DNA of 64,000 bases, from positions 186,001 through 250,000 of the forward strand of contig NZ_JACGLT010000005.1 in the NCBI RefSeq assembly GCF_014062315.1. Reading direction: 5' to 3'. A model generated the notes under the pieces. It ran no database searches. It saw only the letters and a list, made by a program, of their open reading frames with translations, and was not told the DNA's origin. Numbering within the stretch: the first letter of the stretch is position 1; every line of letters begins with the position of its first letter. Position numbers and translations under genes: made by a program. Of the stretch, positions 57,004-64,000 are shown piece by piece. The stretch is from Gelidibacter maritimus. Its GTDB lineage: Bacteria > Bacteroidota > Bacteroidia > Flavobacteriales > Flavobacteriaceae.

Positions 57004-57579
57004 ATGCCTAAAATAAAGATTAATACGTTTGGAGAAGGCATAGAAATAAGGCAATTACATTTAGGTTCAGATACCTATCAACGTTGGCAGGCAATTGCTA
57101 CCAAAAAGAATCGCAGTATCCCTGATTTAATTTTGGATCCTTTCTTTTATTATGGTCTTAAAGACAAGAAAATCAAAAAACTGGAAGATATTGAGGCTAA
57201 TCTTATTTCAGGAATGCTCAACACACCAAAAAGCCAAATAGAAATTTGGTTTGACCGCCGGAAGGTTTTAAAAATCCCAGCACATGAATTGTTCAATGAA
57301 TTAGTTTTGTACCCATTATTCAATTTAGAGTCAAAAGGGAGTTTCCTATCGGAAGAAGTACCCAAAGGGATTTATGTGGTACAAAGAACAATTGGCTTAT
57401 TGAATTCTGAACAACTTGAAGTTGATAGTCCGCAATTGGACATTGAAGACTTCACTTTTAAAACAGCCAAGTTTGAAAATCTTCAGTTCGCAACTGAAAT
57501 AACCTATCAGGATCAATATTTAAATTTTATAAAAAATGATACGATGGTGACCTATCAAACGGCTTTTGAGGTGTTATAA
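57004..57579 (+). CDS. Hypothetical soluble protein, 191 residues
   Basis: I start at ATG 57004 (MPKIKINTFGEGIEIRQLHL); a TTG five codons upstream is less likely. The protein has no signal or membrane helix. Features visible: TYQRWQAIATKKNRSIPDLI near residue 25 with a helix pattern resembling a small DNA- or ligand-binding module, KSQIEIWFDRRKVLKIPAHE, FLSEEVPKGIYVVQRTIGLL and an acidic C-terminal half. I do not recognise a family. It stands alone between the BCCT gene and the convergent uronate operon. Composition resembles that of its neighbours. Confidence 0.6.
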   Translation: MPKIKINTFGEGIEIRQLHLGSDTYQRWQAIATKKNRSIPDLILDPFFYYGLKDKKIKKLEDIEANLISGMLNTPKSQIEIWFDRRKVLKIPAHELFNELVLYPLFNLESKGSFLSEEVPKGIYVVQRTIGLLNSEQLEVDSPQLDIEDFTFKTAKFENLQFATEITYQDQYLNFIKNDTMVTYQTAFEVL

Positions 57580-57906
57580 AACTGGATCGTTAGATTCTAA
57601 GCGCCGTCTTTAAAATATTGTATTTATATATCCAAAAAAACGGTCAATCAAATTAAGCACCAACAAAACCTTAAAGTTTTTCCGTTGGATAAAATTGACA
57701 CCTTCTAAAGACAACTCCATCTCAAATTCTTATTAGGACTCTTAAATTAGAGTTATGGTTTGCCGTATTCAAAATTAAAATTATGTTAGTACGACCTTTA
57801 AAAATCGAAATGATATAACTCCTATGTTAAATTAGTTCCCATAGCTTGGGTATGGAAAGCAAGAAATTAATTTTAAAATAAGACTGCTTACAAATCTACT
57901 CCAATT
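57580..57906. other. Convergent intergenic region, nothing recognised
   Basis: 327 AT-rich bases between two convergent genes. No strong terminator, relic or repeat was seen. Confidence 0.4.
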
Positions 57907-58440
57907 CTAAAAAATTTTATCCAGCAATTGGTTAAAGTATATTTTAGTCTCTTCCAAGATCAGATTGTTGTCAACTATTTCCCCCTCTAATGTCCACAAA
58001 ACAGTTGGCAACATGTTTTCAACTTCAAGTTTTTTAATTAAGCATTCATTATTTAGTGTAGTGATGATCAGAACGCCATTGACACTGCCGTCATTGATGA
58101 TCTTAAAACAGTCCTTTTCCTTTTGAATGGATTCAAAGGATTGAAAGACGAGCAATCGATACCCAAGATCAAAAGTCATATTTTGAATTTCAGACAGAAG
58201 TTGGCCATAAAACTCATCTGAGGTCTGTGGTATAATGAGTGCTAATGTTTTTGTCTGCTGTTTGCGTAGTGCGATGGCATAATAGTTGGGTACGTAATTA
58301 TGCGCTTTGGCAATATTTAGAATTGTAGCCCTGGTTTCAATACTGATATCCTTTTTGTCATTTAGGGCCTTGGACACCGTTGACACAGAATAACCTGAAA
58401 GTCTTGAAATTTTTTTAAGCGTTATCGCCTCGGGATGCAT
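57907..58440 (-). CDS. Short LacI-type regulator (truncated ligand domain)
   Basis: The 177-residue protein has a complete LacI helix-turn-helix (8-33, LKKISRLSGYSVSTVSKALN), the hinge region, and the first part of the periplasmic-binding-protein fold (KTLALIIPQTSDEFYGQLLS, YRLLVFQSFESIQKEKDCFK, INDGSVNGVLIITTL). Normal LacI proteins have about 330-350 residues; here the second subdomain is missing and the chain ends TLEGEIVDNNLILEETKIYF-NQLLDKIF. It may be a shortened gene or a genuine short form; it could dimerise and bind DNA but should lack normal effector control. It is the last gene of the uronate operon, 2 bases after eda. Confidence 0.75.
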   Translation of the reverse strand: MHPEAITLKKISRLSGYSVSTVSKALNDKKDISIETRATILNIAKAHNYVPNYYAIALRKQQTKTLALIIPQTSDEFYGQLLSEIQNMTFDLGYRLLVFQSFESIQKEKDCFKIINDGSVNGVLIITTLNNECLIKKLEVENMLPTVLWTLEGEIVDNNLILEETKIYFNQLLDKIF

Positions 58441-58442
58441 AG

Positions 58443-59114
58443 TTATCTATTTTTAATACGTTTGATATACCCTACGGAAAACGCCGTCAATCTTTCAATT
58501 TCGGCATAGTCAAAATAGCCTTGATCGTTCTTTGCAATAAGTTTTGAACCTATTCCAACACAAGTGACTCCAGCATCAAACCACGATTTTAAGCTCTTTT
58601 CTGTAGGTGCAACGCCCCCGGTAGGCATGATGCTGGTCCACGGACACGGTCCTTTTATCGCCTTGACATAACTCGGACTATAGGCATCGCCAGGAAATAA
58701 TTTTACAATTTCACACCCTAATTCTTCCGCTCTGGCAATCTCCGTCAAGGTAGCACAGCCAGGTGACCACAATACTTTACGTCTATTGCACACAGTGGCA
58801 ATATCCTCTCTTAACACTGGTGTGACGATAAAATTGGCTCCCAGCTGCATATATAGGGAAGCCGCGGCGGCATCGGTTATAGAACCCACGCCCAAAACCA
58901 TTCCTGGAAGTTCAGAAAGTGCATATTTGTTCAATTCTGCAAAAATCTCAAAGGCAAAGTCGCCGCGGCTGGTAAATTCCAATAACCGAGCTCCCCCATC
59001 ATAGCAGGCCTTTAAAACTTTTTTACTCACTTCAACGTCGTCGTGGTAAAACAAAGGCACTAAGCCTGTGTTTTCCATCAAGTTTGCCACTTCTATTCTT
59101 GTAAACTGTGCCAT
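58443..59114 (-). CDS. eda: KDPG aldolase (2-keto-3-deoxy-6-phosphogluconate aldolase)
   Basis: The 223-residue class I aldolase splits 2-keto-3-deoxy-6-phosphogluconate into pyruvate and glyceraldehyde-3-phosphate. Key residues: Glu46 in ARLLEFTSRGD, GVGSITDAAAASLYMQLGAN, PVLREDIATVCNRRKV and the Schiff-base lysine Lys138 in EIVKLFPGDAYSPSYVKAIK, followed by MPTGGVAPTEKSLKSWFDAG for phosphate binding. It is the final step of the uronate route, directly after KdgK (gap 9 bases). Complete length. Confidence 0.95.
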   Translation of the reverse strand: MAQFTRIEVANLMENTGLVPLFYHDDVEVSKKVLKACYDGGARLLEFTSRGDFAFEIFAELNKYALSELPGMVLGVGSITDAAAASLYMQLGANFIVTPVLREDIATVCNRRKVLWSPGCATLTEIARAEELGCEIVKLFPGDAYSPSYVKAIKGPCPWTSIMPTGGVAPTEKSLKSWFDAGVTCVGIGSKLIAKNDQGYFDYAEIERLTAFSVGYIKRIKNR

Positions 59115-59123
59115 TTTCCTTAA

Positions 59124-60146
59124 TTATCTTGAGACCTTACCAGAAGCATCTCCGCTTAATAATCTTTCTATTTCATCAAGTGTGATTAAATTATAATCTC
59201 CCGATATGGTATGTTTTAAACAACAGGCAGCCACTGCAATGTTCAACGCCTTTTGTTTGTCAATTGTATCATTTATCAATCCATAAATCAATCCACCCAT
59301 AAAAGCATCCCCACTACCAACACGATCTACAACAGGAGTGACATCTTTAATGTCTGCAGTATACAGATGATTTCCATCATATAACACACCTCCAATTTGT
59401 TGATGTGAGGCGCTAATGGAATAGCGTAAAGTTGTCGCCACCGTTTTCAGATTCGGGCATGTCTTAAACAATTTGTCATATAACTTCGGTAGGGATTTTT
59501 CGTCCTGATAATCCGGTTCTACCTGATCCATTCCGAGCATAAAGAAAGCCGTGTCCAAATCGCCCAATATCACTGTGCTATACTGTAATAATTCTGGCAT
59601 AACGTCTTTAGGCGCTTTGCCATATTTCCACAGTTTGGATCTATAATTAAGATCGCAAGAAACAGTGAGACCAAGTGTGTGTGCGGTCTTTACCGCTCGC
59701 AAACATTCTTGTGCCGCCGATTCTGAAATGGCAGGTGTAATACCACTCCAATGAAACCAAGTCGCGTCTTTCAAAACATCCTCCCAATTGATTTCACCTT
59801 GTTCAATGGTTGCCATGGAACTGTTGGCTCTATCATAAACCACATTGCTACCTCGTGTTCCGGCGCCAGTTTCTAAAAAATAGATTCCTAAACGATCACC
59901 GCCATACACTACATTTTTAGATTCCACATTGTATTTACGCATTTCCTTCAAAGCACAGGCTCCAATTTCATTATTGGGAAGCCGTGTTACAAATTCAGTG
60001 GAAACGCCATAATTAGCCAAAGAAACGGCGACATTGAATTCACCACCGCCATAAGAAGCTGCAAATTTATTGGCTTGGGAGAATCGTAGATGTCGCTCTG
60101 TTGACAAACGCAACATGATTTCTCCAAAAGTTACTACTTTATTCAT
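59124..60146 (-). CDS. kdgK: 2-keto-3-deoxygluconate kinase (PfkB family)
   Basis: The 340-residue sugar kinase phosphorylates KDG at O6 with ATP. PfkB signatures: FAASYGGGEFNVAVSLANYG near residue 28, NVVYDRANSSMA, VSCDLNYRSKLWKYGKAP and DRVGSGDAFMGGLIYGL with the catalytic Asp280 in GSGD. The LNYR-x-K-LW segment is typical of KdgK. It lies between the alpha/beta hydrolase gene (10 bases before) and eda (9 bases after), which confirms the route. The cytoplasmic product is complete. Confidence 0.94.
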   Translation of the reverse strand: MNKVVTFGEIMLRLSTERHLRFSQANKFAASYGGGEFNVAVSLANYGVSTEFVTRLPNNEIGACALKEMRKYNVESKNVVYGGDRLGIYFLETGAGTRGSNVVYDRANSSMATIEQGEINWEDVLKDATWFHWSGITPAISESAAQECLRAVKTAHTLGLTVSCDLNYRSKLWKYGKAPKDVMPELLQYSTVILGDLDTAFFMLGMDQVEPDYQDEKSLPKLYDKLFKTCPNLKTVATTLRYSISASHQQIGGVLYDGNHLYTADIKDVTPVVDRVGSGDAFMGGLIYGLINDTIDKQKALNIAVAACCLKHTISGDYNLITLDEIERLLSGDASGKVSR

Positions 60147-60156
60147 TTTATATATT

Positions 60157-61047
60157 TTAAAGCCCTAAAGCATCCAAAAAATGCCACAGCTCATCATTGC
60201 TGTGTTTTTGATCTTCTTTAGAAAACTTACCGTGCTCTCCATTTTTGATGGTCATTAATTTTGTTTTTACTGAATTATCAAGAAGAGCCTGATACAGCCT
60301 TTTTGATTGTAAATAAGATACAATCGGGTCGGCATCACCATGTACCATAAAAATAGGCGGGCTGTTTTTATCCACGTAATAGATAGGTGAAACTGATTTT
60401 ACAAATTTCACATCATGATAACGTGTGCCCAACCAGTTTTTTACTGATTTTGACTTTCTCACATTTTCAGAAGTCAGATCTGAAACGCCATATTTATTTA
60501 TAATCGCAAAAACAGCGAGGTTATTTTCAGATTTACAATATACATCAAAAATAGTGTTGTTTTTCAATAAACCTGCCAACATGGCCAAGTGAGCTCCTGC
60601 TGAACTGCCCATGAGTATAATGCGATCTCTATCGACATTAAAATCTTCTGCATGTTCATATAAATAATTGAGTGCACATCGTACATCCTGTACGGCCGCT
60701 GGAGCTTCTCCTTCGTGGACCAGTCGATATTCAATATTGGCTACCGCAAATCCCTTCTTGAAAAAGGATCCAAACCCAGTTTGGGATTCTTTTGTTCCAT
60801 GGTTCCAACCGCCGCCATGGATATTTATGACCAATGGTACTTTTTGATCTTTGGTGGATGGATGATAAATGTCCAAGCGTCCTTCCCATGATCCCACTTT
60901 AGTGTAAACGAGATCTAATTGTGTCACATAGTTATTAGGAAAATTGACAGGTGTTTGAGCATTATTTACCTGTGCGACCGTCATGGTAGCCAGCAATAGC
61001 ACAAAAACACCTGCCAATCTCCTGGTTAAACAATGTAAACGGGACAT
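60157..61047 (-). CDS. Exported alpha/beta hydrolase (BD-FAE-like esterase)
   Basis: The 296-residue protein has signal RRLAGVFVLLLATMTVAQ. The hydrolase core has INIHGGGWNHGTKES (oxyanion HGGG at 77-80), the nucleophile elbow MGSSAGAH (Ser149), MVHGDADPIVSY (acid) and KNGEHGKFSKED (His). This resembles the BD-FAE/acetyl-xylan-esterase-type group. In a uronate operon it could remove acetyl, methyl or feruloyl groups from an uronate polymer before uptake. Substrate is inferred from context only. It is encoded one base after the SDR stop codon. Confidence 0.85.
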   Translation of the reverse strand: MSRLHCLTRRLAGVFVLLLATMTVAQVNNAQTPVNFPNNYVTQLDLVYTKVGSWEGRLDIYHPSTKDQKVPLVINIHGGGWNHGTKESQTGFGSFFKKGFAVANIEYRLVHEGEAPAAVQDVRCALNYLYEHAEDFNVDRDRIILMGSSAGAHLAMLAGLLKNNTIFDVYCKSENNLAVFAIINKYGVSDLTSENVRKSKSVKNWLGTRYHDVKFVKSVSPIYYVDKNSPPIFMVHGDADPIVSYLQSKRLYQALLDNSVKTKLMTIKNGEHGKFSKEDQKHSNDELWHFLDALGL

Positions 61048-61048
61048 G

Positions 61049-61804
61049 TTAGCTAAACGCTAAACCTCCGTTGATGTCCACATTATTTCCTGTGATAAAA
61101 GAAGCCTCATCTGAAGCTAAATATGCAACCAGATCTGCCACTTCTTCAGCTTGACCTTCACGTCTCAGAGGTGTTCCATTGGCCACGTTGGCACGGACTT
61201 GATCACTTGTGAAATCATCGTGGAATTTAGTTGCAATCATCCCTGGACATAATGAGTTAACGCGAATGCCCTGAGGACCAAATTCTTTGGCCAAAGATCT
61301 TGTATAGGTCAAAACAGCACCTTTTGATGCCGCATACAATCCTGAACCAGGACCACCGCCATCTCTTGCTGCTTGCGAGGCAAAATTAACAATTGCTCCA
61401 CCTTTGCCCATTAAAGGCTTAAATGATTTTGTTGTGAAAACAGTTCCTTTAAAATTGACATTCATCAACAAATCGTAAAATTCTTCATCTATTTCTTCAA
61501 TGGTCTTTCTTGCGAAAAGTCCACCGGCAACGTTTACGAGGATATCAACCTTATTTCCATAAGCTTCTTTGGTTTTAGCGACCAAGTTGTCAATATCTTT
61601 TTGTTTGGTGACGTCTGCATAAACTGCTATAGCTTCACCACCATCTTTCTTAATCAATCTAACGGTTTCGTCGCCTTCCTCTTGACTTTCAAAATAATTG
61701 ACCACCACTTTCGCGCCTTCTTTAGCCAATTTTATTGAAACGGCACGTCCGATGTCACGGGCACCTCCAGTGACTACTGCTACTTTTCCTTTTAAATTAC
61801 TCAT
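61049..61804 (-). CDS. SDR-family reductase, probably 4-deoxy-uronate (DEH) reductase
   Basis: The 251-residue classical SDR has cofactor loop VTGGARDIGR (11-20), NVAGG (91-95), Ser143 in NFASQAARDG, Tyr157 and Lys161 in YAASKGAV, and RVNSLCPGMIAT. The C-terminal VDINGGLAFS is typical. In Bacteroidota alginate operons an SDR at this position reduces 4-deoxy-L-erythro-5-hexoseulose uronate to KDG, which KdgK and Eda then use; KduD-like 2-keto-3-deoxygluconate dehydrogenases are the other choice. The first reading fits because no separate DEH reductase is seen. NADH or NADPH preference is unknown. It lies 14 bases after the MFS gene. Confidence 0.9.
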   Translation of the reverse strand: MSNLKGKVAVVTGGARDIGRAVSIKLAKEGAKVVVNYFESQEEGDETVRLIKKDGGEAIAVYADVTKQKDIDNLVAKTKEAYGNKVDILVNVAGGLFARKTIEEIDEEFYDLLMNVNFKGTVFTTKSFKPLMGKGGAIVNFASQAARDGGGPGSGLYAASKGAVLTYTRSLAKEFGPQGIRVNSLCPGMIATKFHDDFTSDQVRANVANGTPLRREGQAEEVADLVAYLASDEASFITGNNVDINGGLAFS

Positions 61805-61818
61805 AATATTAGATTTAT

Positions 61819-63135
61819 TTATTGATTTTTAATTAATTCTTTTGATTTTACCGGTTTTATGTTTGGACATAATATCCAGACACTTGCCAAAGCAATTATT
61901 GCCAAGGCGGCACCAATTACAAATGCAGGGGTATAATTCCCGCCACTAGTTAACCATGGTACCAAGTATGTTAGACCTGCAGCGGTTAGTTTAGCCGCCA
62001 TACCGGAAAATCCAGCAAGAGTTCCTACCGTTTTCCCACTAAAAAGGTCACTCGGCAAAGTCTGTATATTTCCAATAGCTGTCTGAAAACCAAACAAAAT
62101 AACGGCCATGATAAGTACCGCTCCAACGGGGCCACCGGGATTTGCCATGCCCAATAATGCCGGTAACATTATTATACACCCAATAGAAATGACCATTTTA
62201 CGGGTCTTGTCAACATTCCATCCTGCCTTTAATCTATTCTGCGCCAGGAGGCCGCCAAACCATGCTCCAAGCATAGCCCCTACATAAGGCACCCAACCAT
62301 ACAGTCCGATAGATTTTACATCCATCCCGTAAACTTCATGTAAATAAATAGGGATCCAGAAAACAAATAACCACCAGATCGGATCGATTGCGGCCGAAGC
62401 CAGAATGACTCCCCAACTTTGTTTATGGCCAAGCAGTGCTTTGGTGTCTGGATTATACTCTTGGTCTTCCACACCATCGGCATCAAAATCTTCATTTTTT
62501 TGACCTGTTAAAATGTAGTCTCGCTCATCATCCGTTATCCAAGGATGATTTTTAGGCGGTGATTTGACTAATATCAACCATGGAATCAGCCAGAGCAATC
62601 CTACTAAACCAATCAGTATAAAGATGGATTTCCAGTTAAAATAGATAGTTAAAAATGCAATTAACGGGATAGATACTATTCCACCTATGGCCGCTCCTGA
62701 ATTAAATATTCCTTGGGCGAGTGCGCGCTCCTTGGTAGGAAACCATTCGGCATTACCTTTGGTAGCCCCTGGCCAGTTACCAGCTTCTGCAACACCTAAT
62801 ATAGCTCGGAAGATTCCAAAGCTCAATACGCCTTGAGCTAAAGCATGTAACGCTGTGGCAACGGACCAAACTCCAATGGATAGTACAAATCCTATTCGTG
62901 TACCCACCCAATCGAATATTTTACCGAATATGGCCTGACCAAAAGCGTAGGAAAACACGAAAATAATTGAGATAAGAGCGTAGATTGACTTTGTCTCGTC
63001 TGCTGTATGTCCAGGGTACAATTCCTTGGCAATTTCTGGCCAAAGAACACTTAGCGATGTACGGTCGATATAATTGATAATGGTTGCAATAGCTATCAAT
63101 GCGACTACCCACCACCTTAAACCTCTAACTTTCAT
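61819..63135 (-). CDS. MFS transporter, anion:cation symporter (hexuronate) type
   Basis: The 438-residue inner-membrane protein has twelve helices. Helix 1 has TIINYIDRTSLSVLWPEIAK, the ACS/ExuT-type motif; loop 2-3 has GKIFDWVGTRIGF; helix 4-5 has GVAEAGNWPGATKGNAEWFP, the family's RFGLGIGEAP-like segment; then LAQGIFNSGAAIGGIVSIPL. Relatives carry hexuronates or glucarate with H+. Here it should import unsaturated or keto-deoxy uronate monomers. It is the first gene after the GntR regulator (192 bases apart) and leads the operon. A 35-residue acidic loop between helices 6 and 7 (DDERDYILTGQKNEDFDADG) is typical of Bacteroidota members. Confidence 0.93.
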   Translation of the reverse strand: MKVRGLRWWVVALIAIATIINYIDRTSLSVLWPEIAKELYPGHTADETKSIYALISIIFVFSYAFGQAIFGKIFDWVGTRIGFVLSIGVWSVATALHALAQGVLSFGIFRAILGVAEAGNWPGATKGNAEWFPTKERALAQGIFNSGAAIGGIVSIPLIAFLTIYFNWKSIFILIGLVGLLWLIPWLILVKSPPKNHPWITDDERDYILTGQKNEDFDADGVEDQEYNPDTKALLGHKQSWGVILASAAIDPIWWLFVFWIPIYLHEVYGMDVKSIGLYGWVPYVGAMLGAWFGGLLAQNRLKAGWNVDKTRKMVISIGCIIMLPALLGMANPGGPVGAVLIMAVILFGFQTAIGNIQTLPSDLFSGKTVGTLAGFSGMAAKLTAAGLTYLVPWLTSGGNYTPAFVIGAALAIIALASVWILCPNIKPVKSKELIKNQ

Positions 63136-63327
63136 AAATTCCTTTATTTTAAAACATATTCATACTGTGCCATCATTAACGATTAATGCGACAGAATTAT
63201 CTATATCTATGAAAGTAAACTGATTATCTCTTAATTTCGAATGAAACTAATAAAGAATCGACTTACCTCCCTCCTTCATTTTCCGTGAAAACACAAGCGT
63301 GCATTTATGTTTTCAGATTGTTATTTA

Positions 63328-64000
63328 TTAGATATTGTATAAATACTGATACAATACTCTAAAATGATCTTTCATTTTTTGCTTGGCTTCTTTTGGATCT
63401 CCTTTTCTGATCGCCTCAAAAATATCTTCATGTTCCTTTATACCAATTACAGGATCGTTTTTTTCACACACATGGTATTTTGCGAAATTGGTGATGATTT
63501 CTGGAGTGATAATCAACATAAAAGTATTCATCGTACTGTTGCCGGCAGCTCTCGCAATGGCCAAATGAAATACAAGATCTTGTTGCACAGCATCTTCTCC
63601 TGCATTCACTTTTTTATTATAAGCATCTAAAGCGATCCTCATCTTAACAAGGTCTTCGTCAGATCTTCGCAAAGCAGCTAACCGCGCTGTTTTCAATTCT
63701 AACAAAATTCGTGTTTCTACAAGCGATTTAAAATCAGGTTCCTCTAAGCTCAAAATATCCTCAATCATTCCATTTAAAGCAATCACTCCAATATTCGCTA
63801 CAAAAGTTCCACTTTGTGGCATGGACTTCAATAAGCCATAAAGCTCCAATTTTTGAATAGCGTCACGTACGCAACCCCTGCTCACTTCAAATTTTTCAGA
63901 AAGACTTCTTTCGGACGGCAACTTATCTCCTGGCTCAAGATTCTTTTGATTGATCAAATCTCTAATTTTTGAAATGACTTCTTTTTGAGTCGCTTCACTT
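63328..64000 (-). CDS. GntR/FadR-type regulator, 5' end cut by window edge
   Basis: The frame is open to base 63999, so the start lies outside; an internal TTG at 63957 is not the start. Visible are most of the winged helix (KLPSERSLSEKFEVSRGCVR, then DAIQKLELYGLLKSMPQSGT) and a full all-helical FCD domain (SLVETRILLELKTARLAALR, DAVQQDLVFHLAIARAAGN, EHEDIFEAIRKGDPKEAKQK) with the Asp and His residues that bind metal and effector. FadR-type regulators near uronate genes respond to KDG- or uronate-like acids (UxuR, ExuR). It probably controls the adjacent operon starting at 63135. Confidence 0.9.
   Translation of the reverse strand, partial: SEATQKEVISKIRDLINQKNLEPGDKLPSERSLSEKFEVSRGCVRDAIQKLELYGLLKSMPQSGTFVANIGVIALNGMIEDILSLEEPDFKSLVETRILLELKTARLAALRRSDEDLVKMRIALDAYNKKVNAGEDAVQQDLVFHLAIARAAGNSTMNTFMLIITPEIITNFAKYHVCEKNDPVIGIKEHEDIFEAIRKGDPKEAKQKMKDHFRVLYQYLYNI

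Noticed and set aside
1-64000. CRISPR array, rRNA or tRNA gene
   Set aside because: No regularly spaced repeats, rRNA segments or cloverleaf-compatible sequences were seen besides the tRNA-like part of ssrA.

Overview
The window looks like a chromosome segment of a marine member of the Flavobacteriaceae (Bacteroidota). The reasons are AT-rich DNA, SusC/SusD pairs, an ECF sigma/FecR regulator, surface lipoproteins, promoter -7 boxes of the TAnnTTTG type, and a tmRNA whose tag reads GENNYALAA. The genus cannot be fixed from this sequence alone.

Layout. (1) 1-7308: end of a surface-polysaccharide cluster. Two glycosyltransferases on + meet a tight - strand operon coding for a FemAB-like protein, a DegT/StrS aminotransferase, two tandem Wzx-type flippases and a hexapeptide acyltransferase. 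A decayed glycosyltransferase tail lies between the two sets. (2) 7436-18819: housekeeping genes including typA, kdsA, an outer-membrane barrel protein, a GNAT enzyme, a SanA-like protein, a TlpA-like lipoprotein, a saccharopine/alanine dehydrogenase-like enzyme and an EamA transporter. (3) 19052-20884: ssrA (tmRNA) with promoter and terminator, then a small islet of unknown and broken genes between imperfect 24-base direct repeats. (4) 22001-26051: a + strand cluster of two DUF1080 proteins, a Tat-exported Gfo/Idh/MocA oxidoreductase and an FGE-fold protein lacking the catalytic cysteines, which fits 3-keto-glycoside chemistry. (5) 26464-53590: a 27-kb polysaccharide utilisation locus (PUL) on -, reading sigma factor, FecR, SusC, SusD, EEP hydrolase, GH109, GH110, GH95, phosphodiesterase-like protein, GH92, GH3, GH2, GH20, GH29. 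(6) 54411-57579: a BCCT transporter and an unknown protein. (7) 57907-64000: a uronate catabolic operon (GntR, MFS, SDR, alpha/beta hydrolase, KdgK, Eda, short LacI protein) of the kind used for alginate or pectin monomers.

How the genes work together. The PUL pairs enzymes that would remove blood-group-like caps (alpha-GalNAc by GH109, alpha-1,3-Gal by GH110, alpha-1,2-Fuc by GH95, other alpha-Fuc by GH29) with enzymes that dismantle an N-glycan-like core (GlcNAc by GH20, alpha-Man by GH92, beta-Man by GH2). It is headed by sigma/FecR/SusC-with-STN trans-envelope signalling, which in Bacteroidota is typical of host-glycan loci. Two phosphoesterase-fold exported proteins suggest that the glycan may carry phospho-substituents. 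This locus is the most interesting system in the window. The uronate operon feeds 2-keto-3-deoxygluconate through KdgK and Eda into pyruvate and glyceraldehyde-3-phosphate; its polysaccharide lyases, if any, lie beyond the right edge.

Many intergenic stretches hold decayed coding fragments, including a probable IS200/IS605 transposase tail at 29060-29164, so the accessory parts have been reshuffled. No tRNA, rRNA or CRISPR array was seen.
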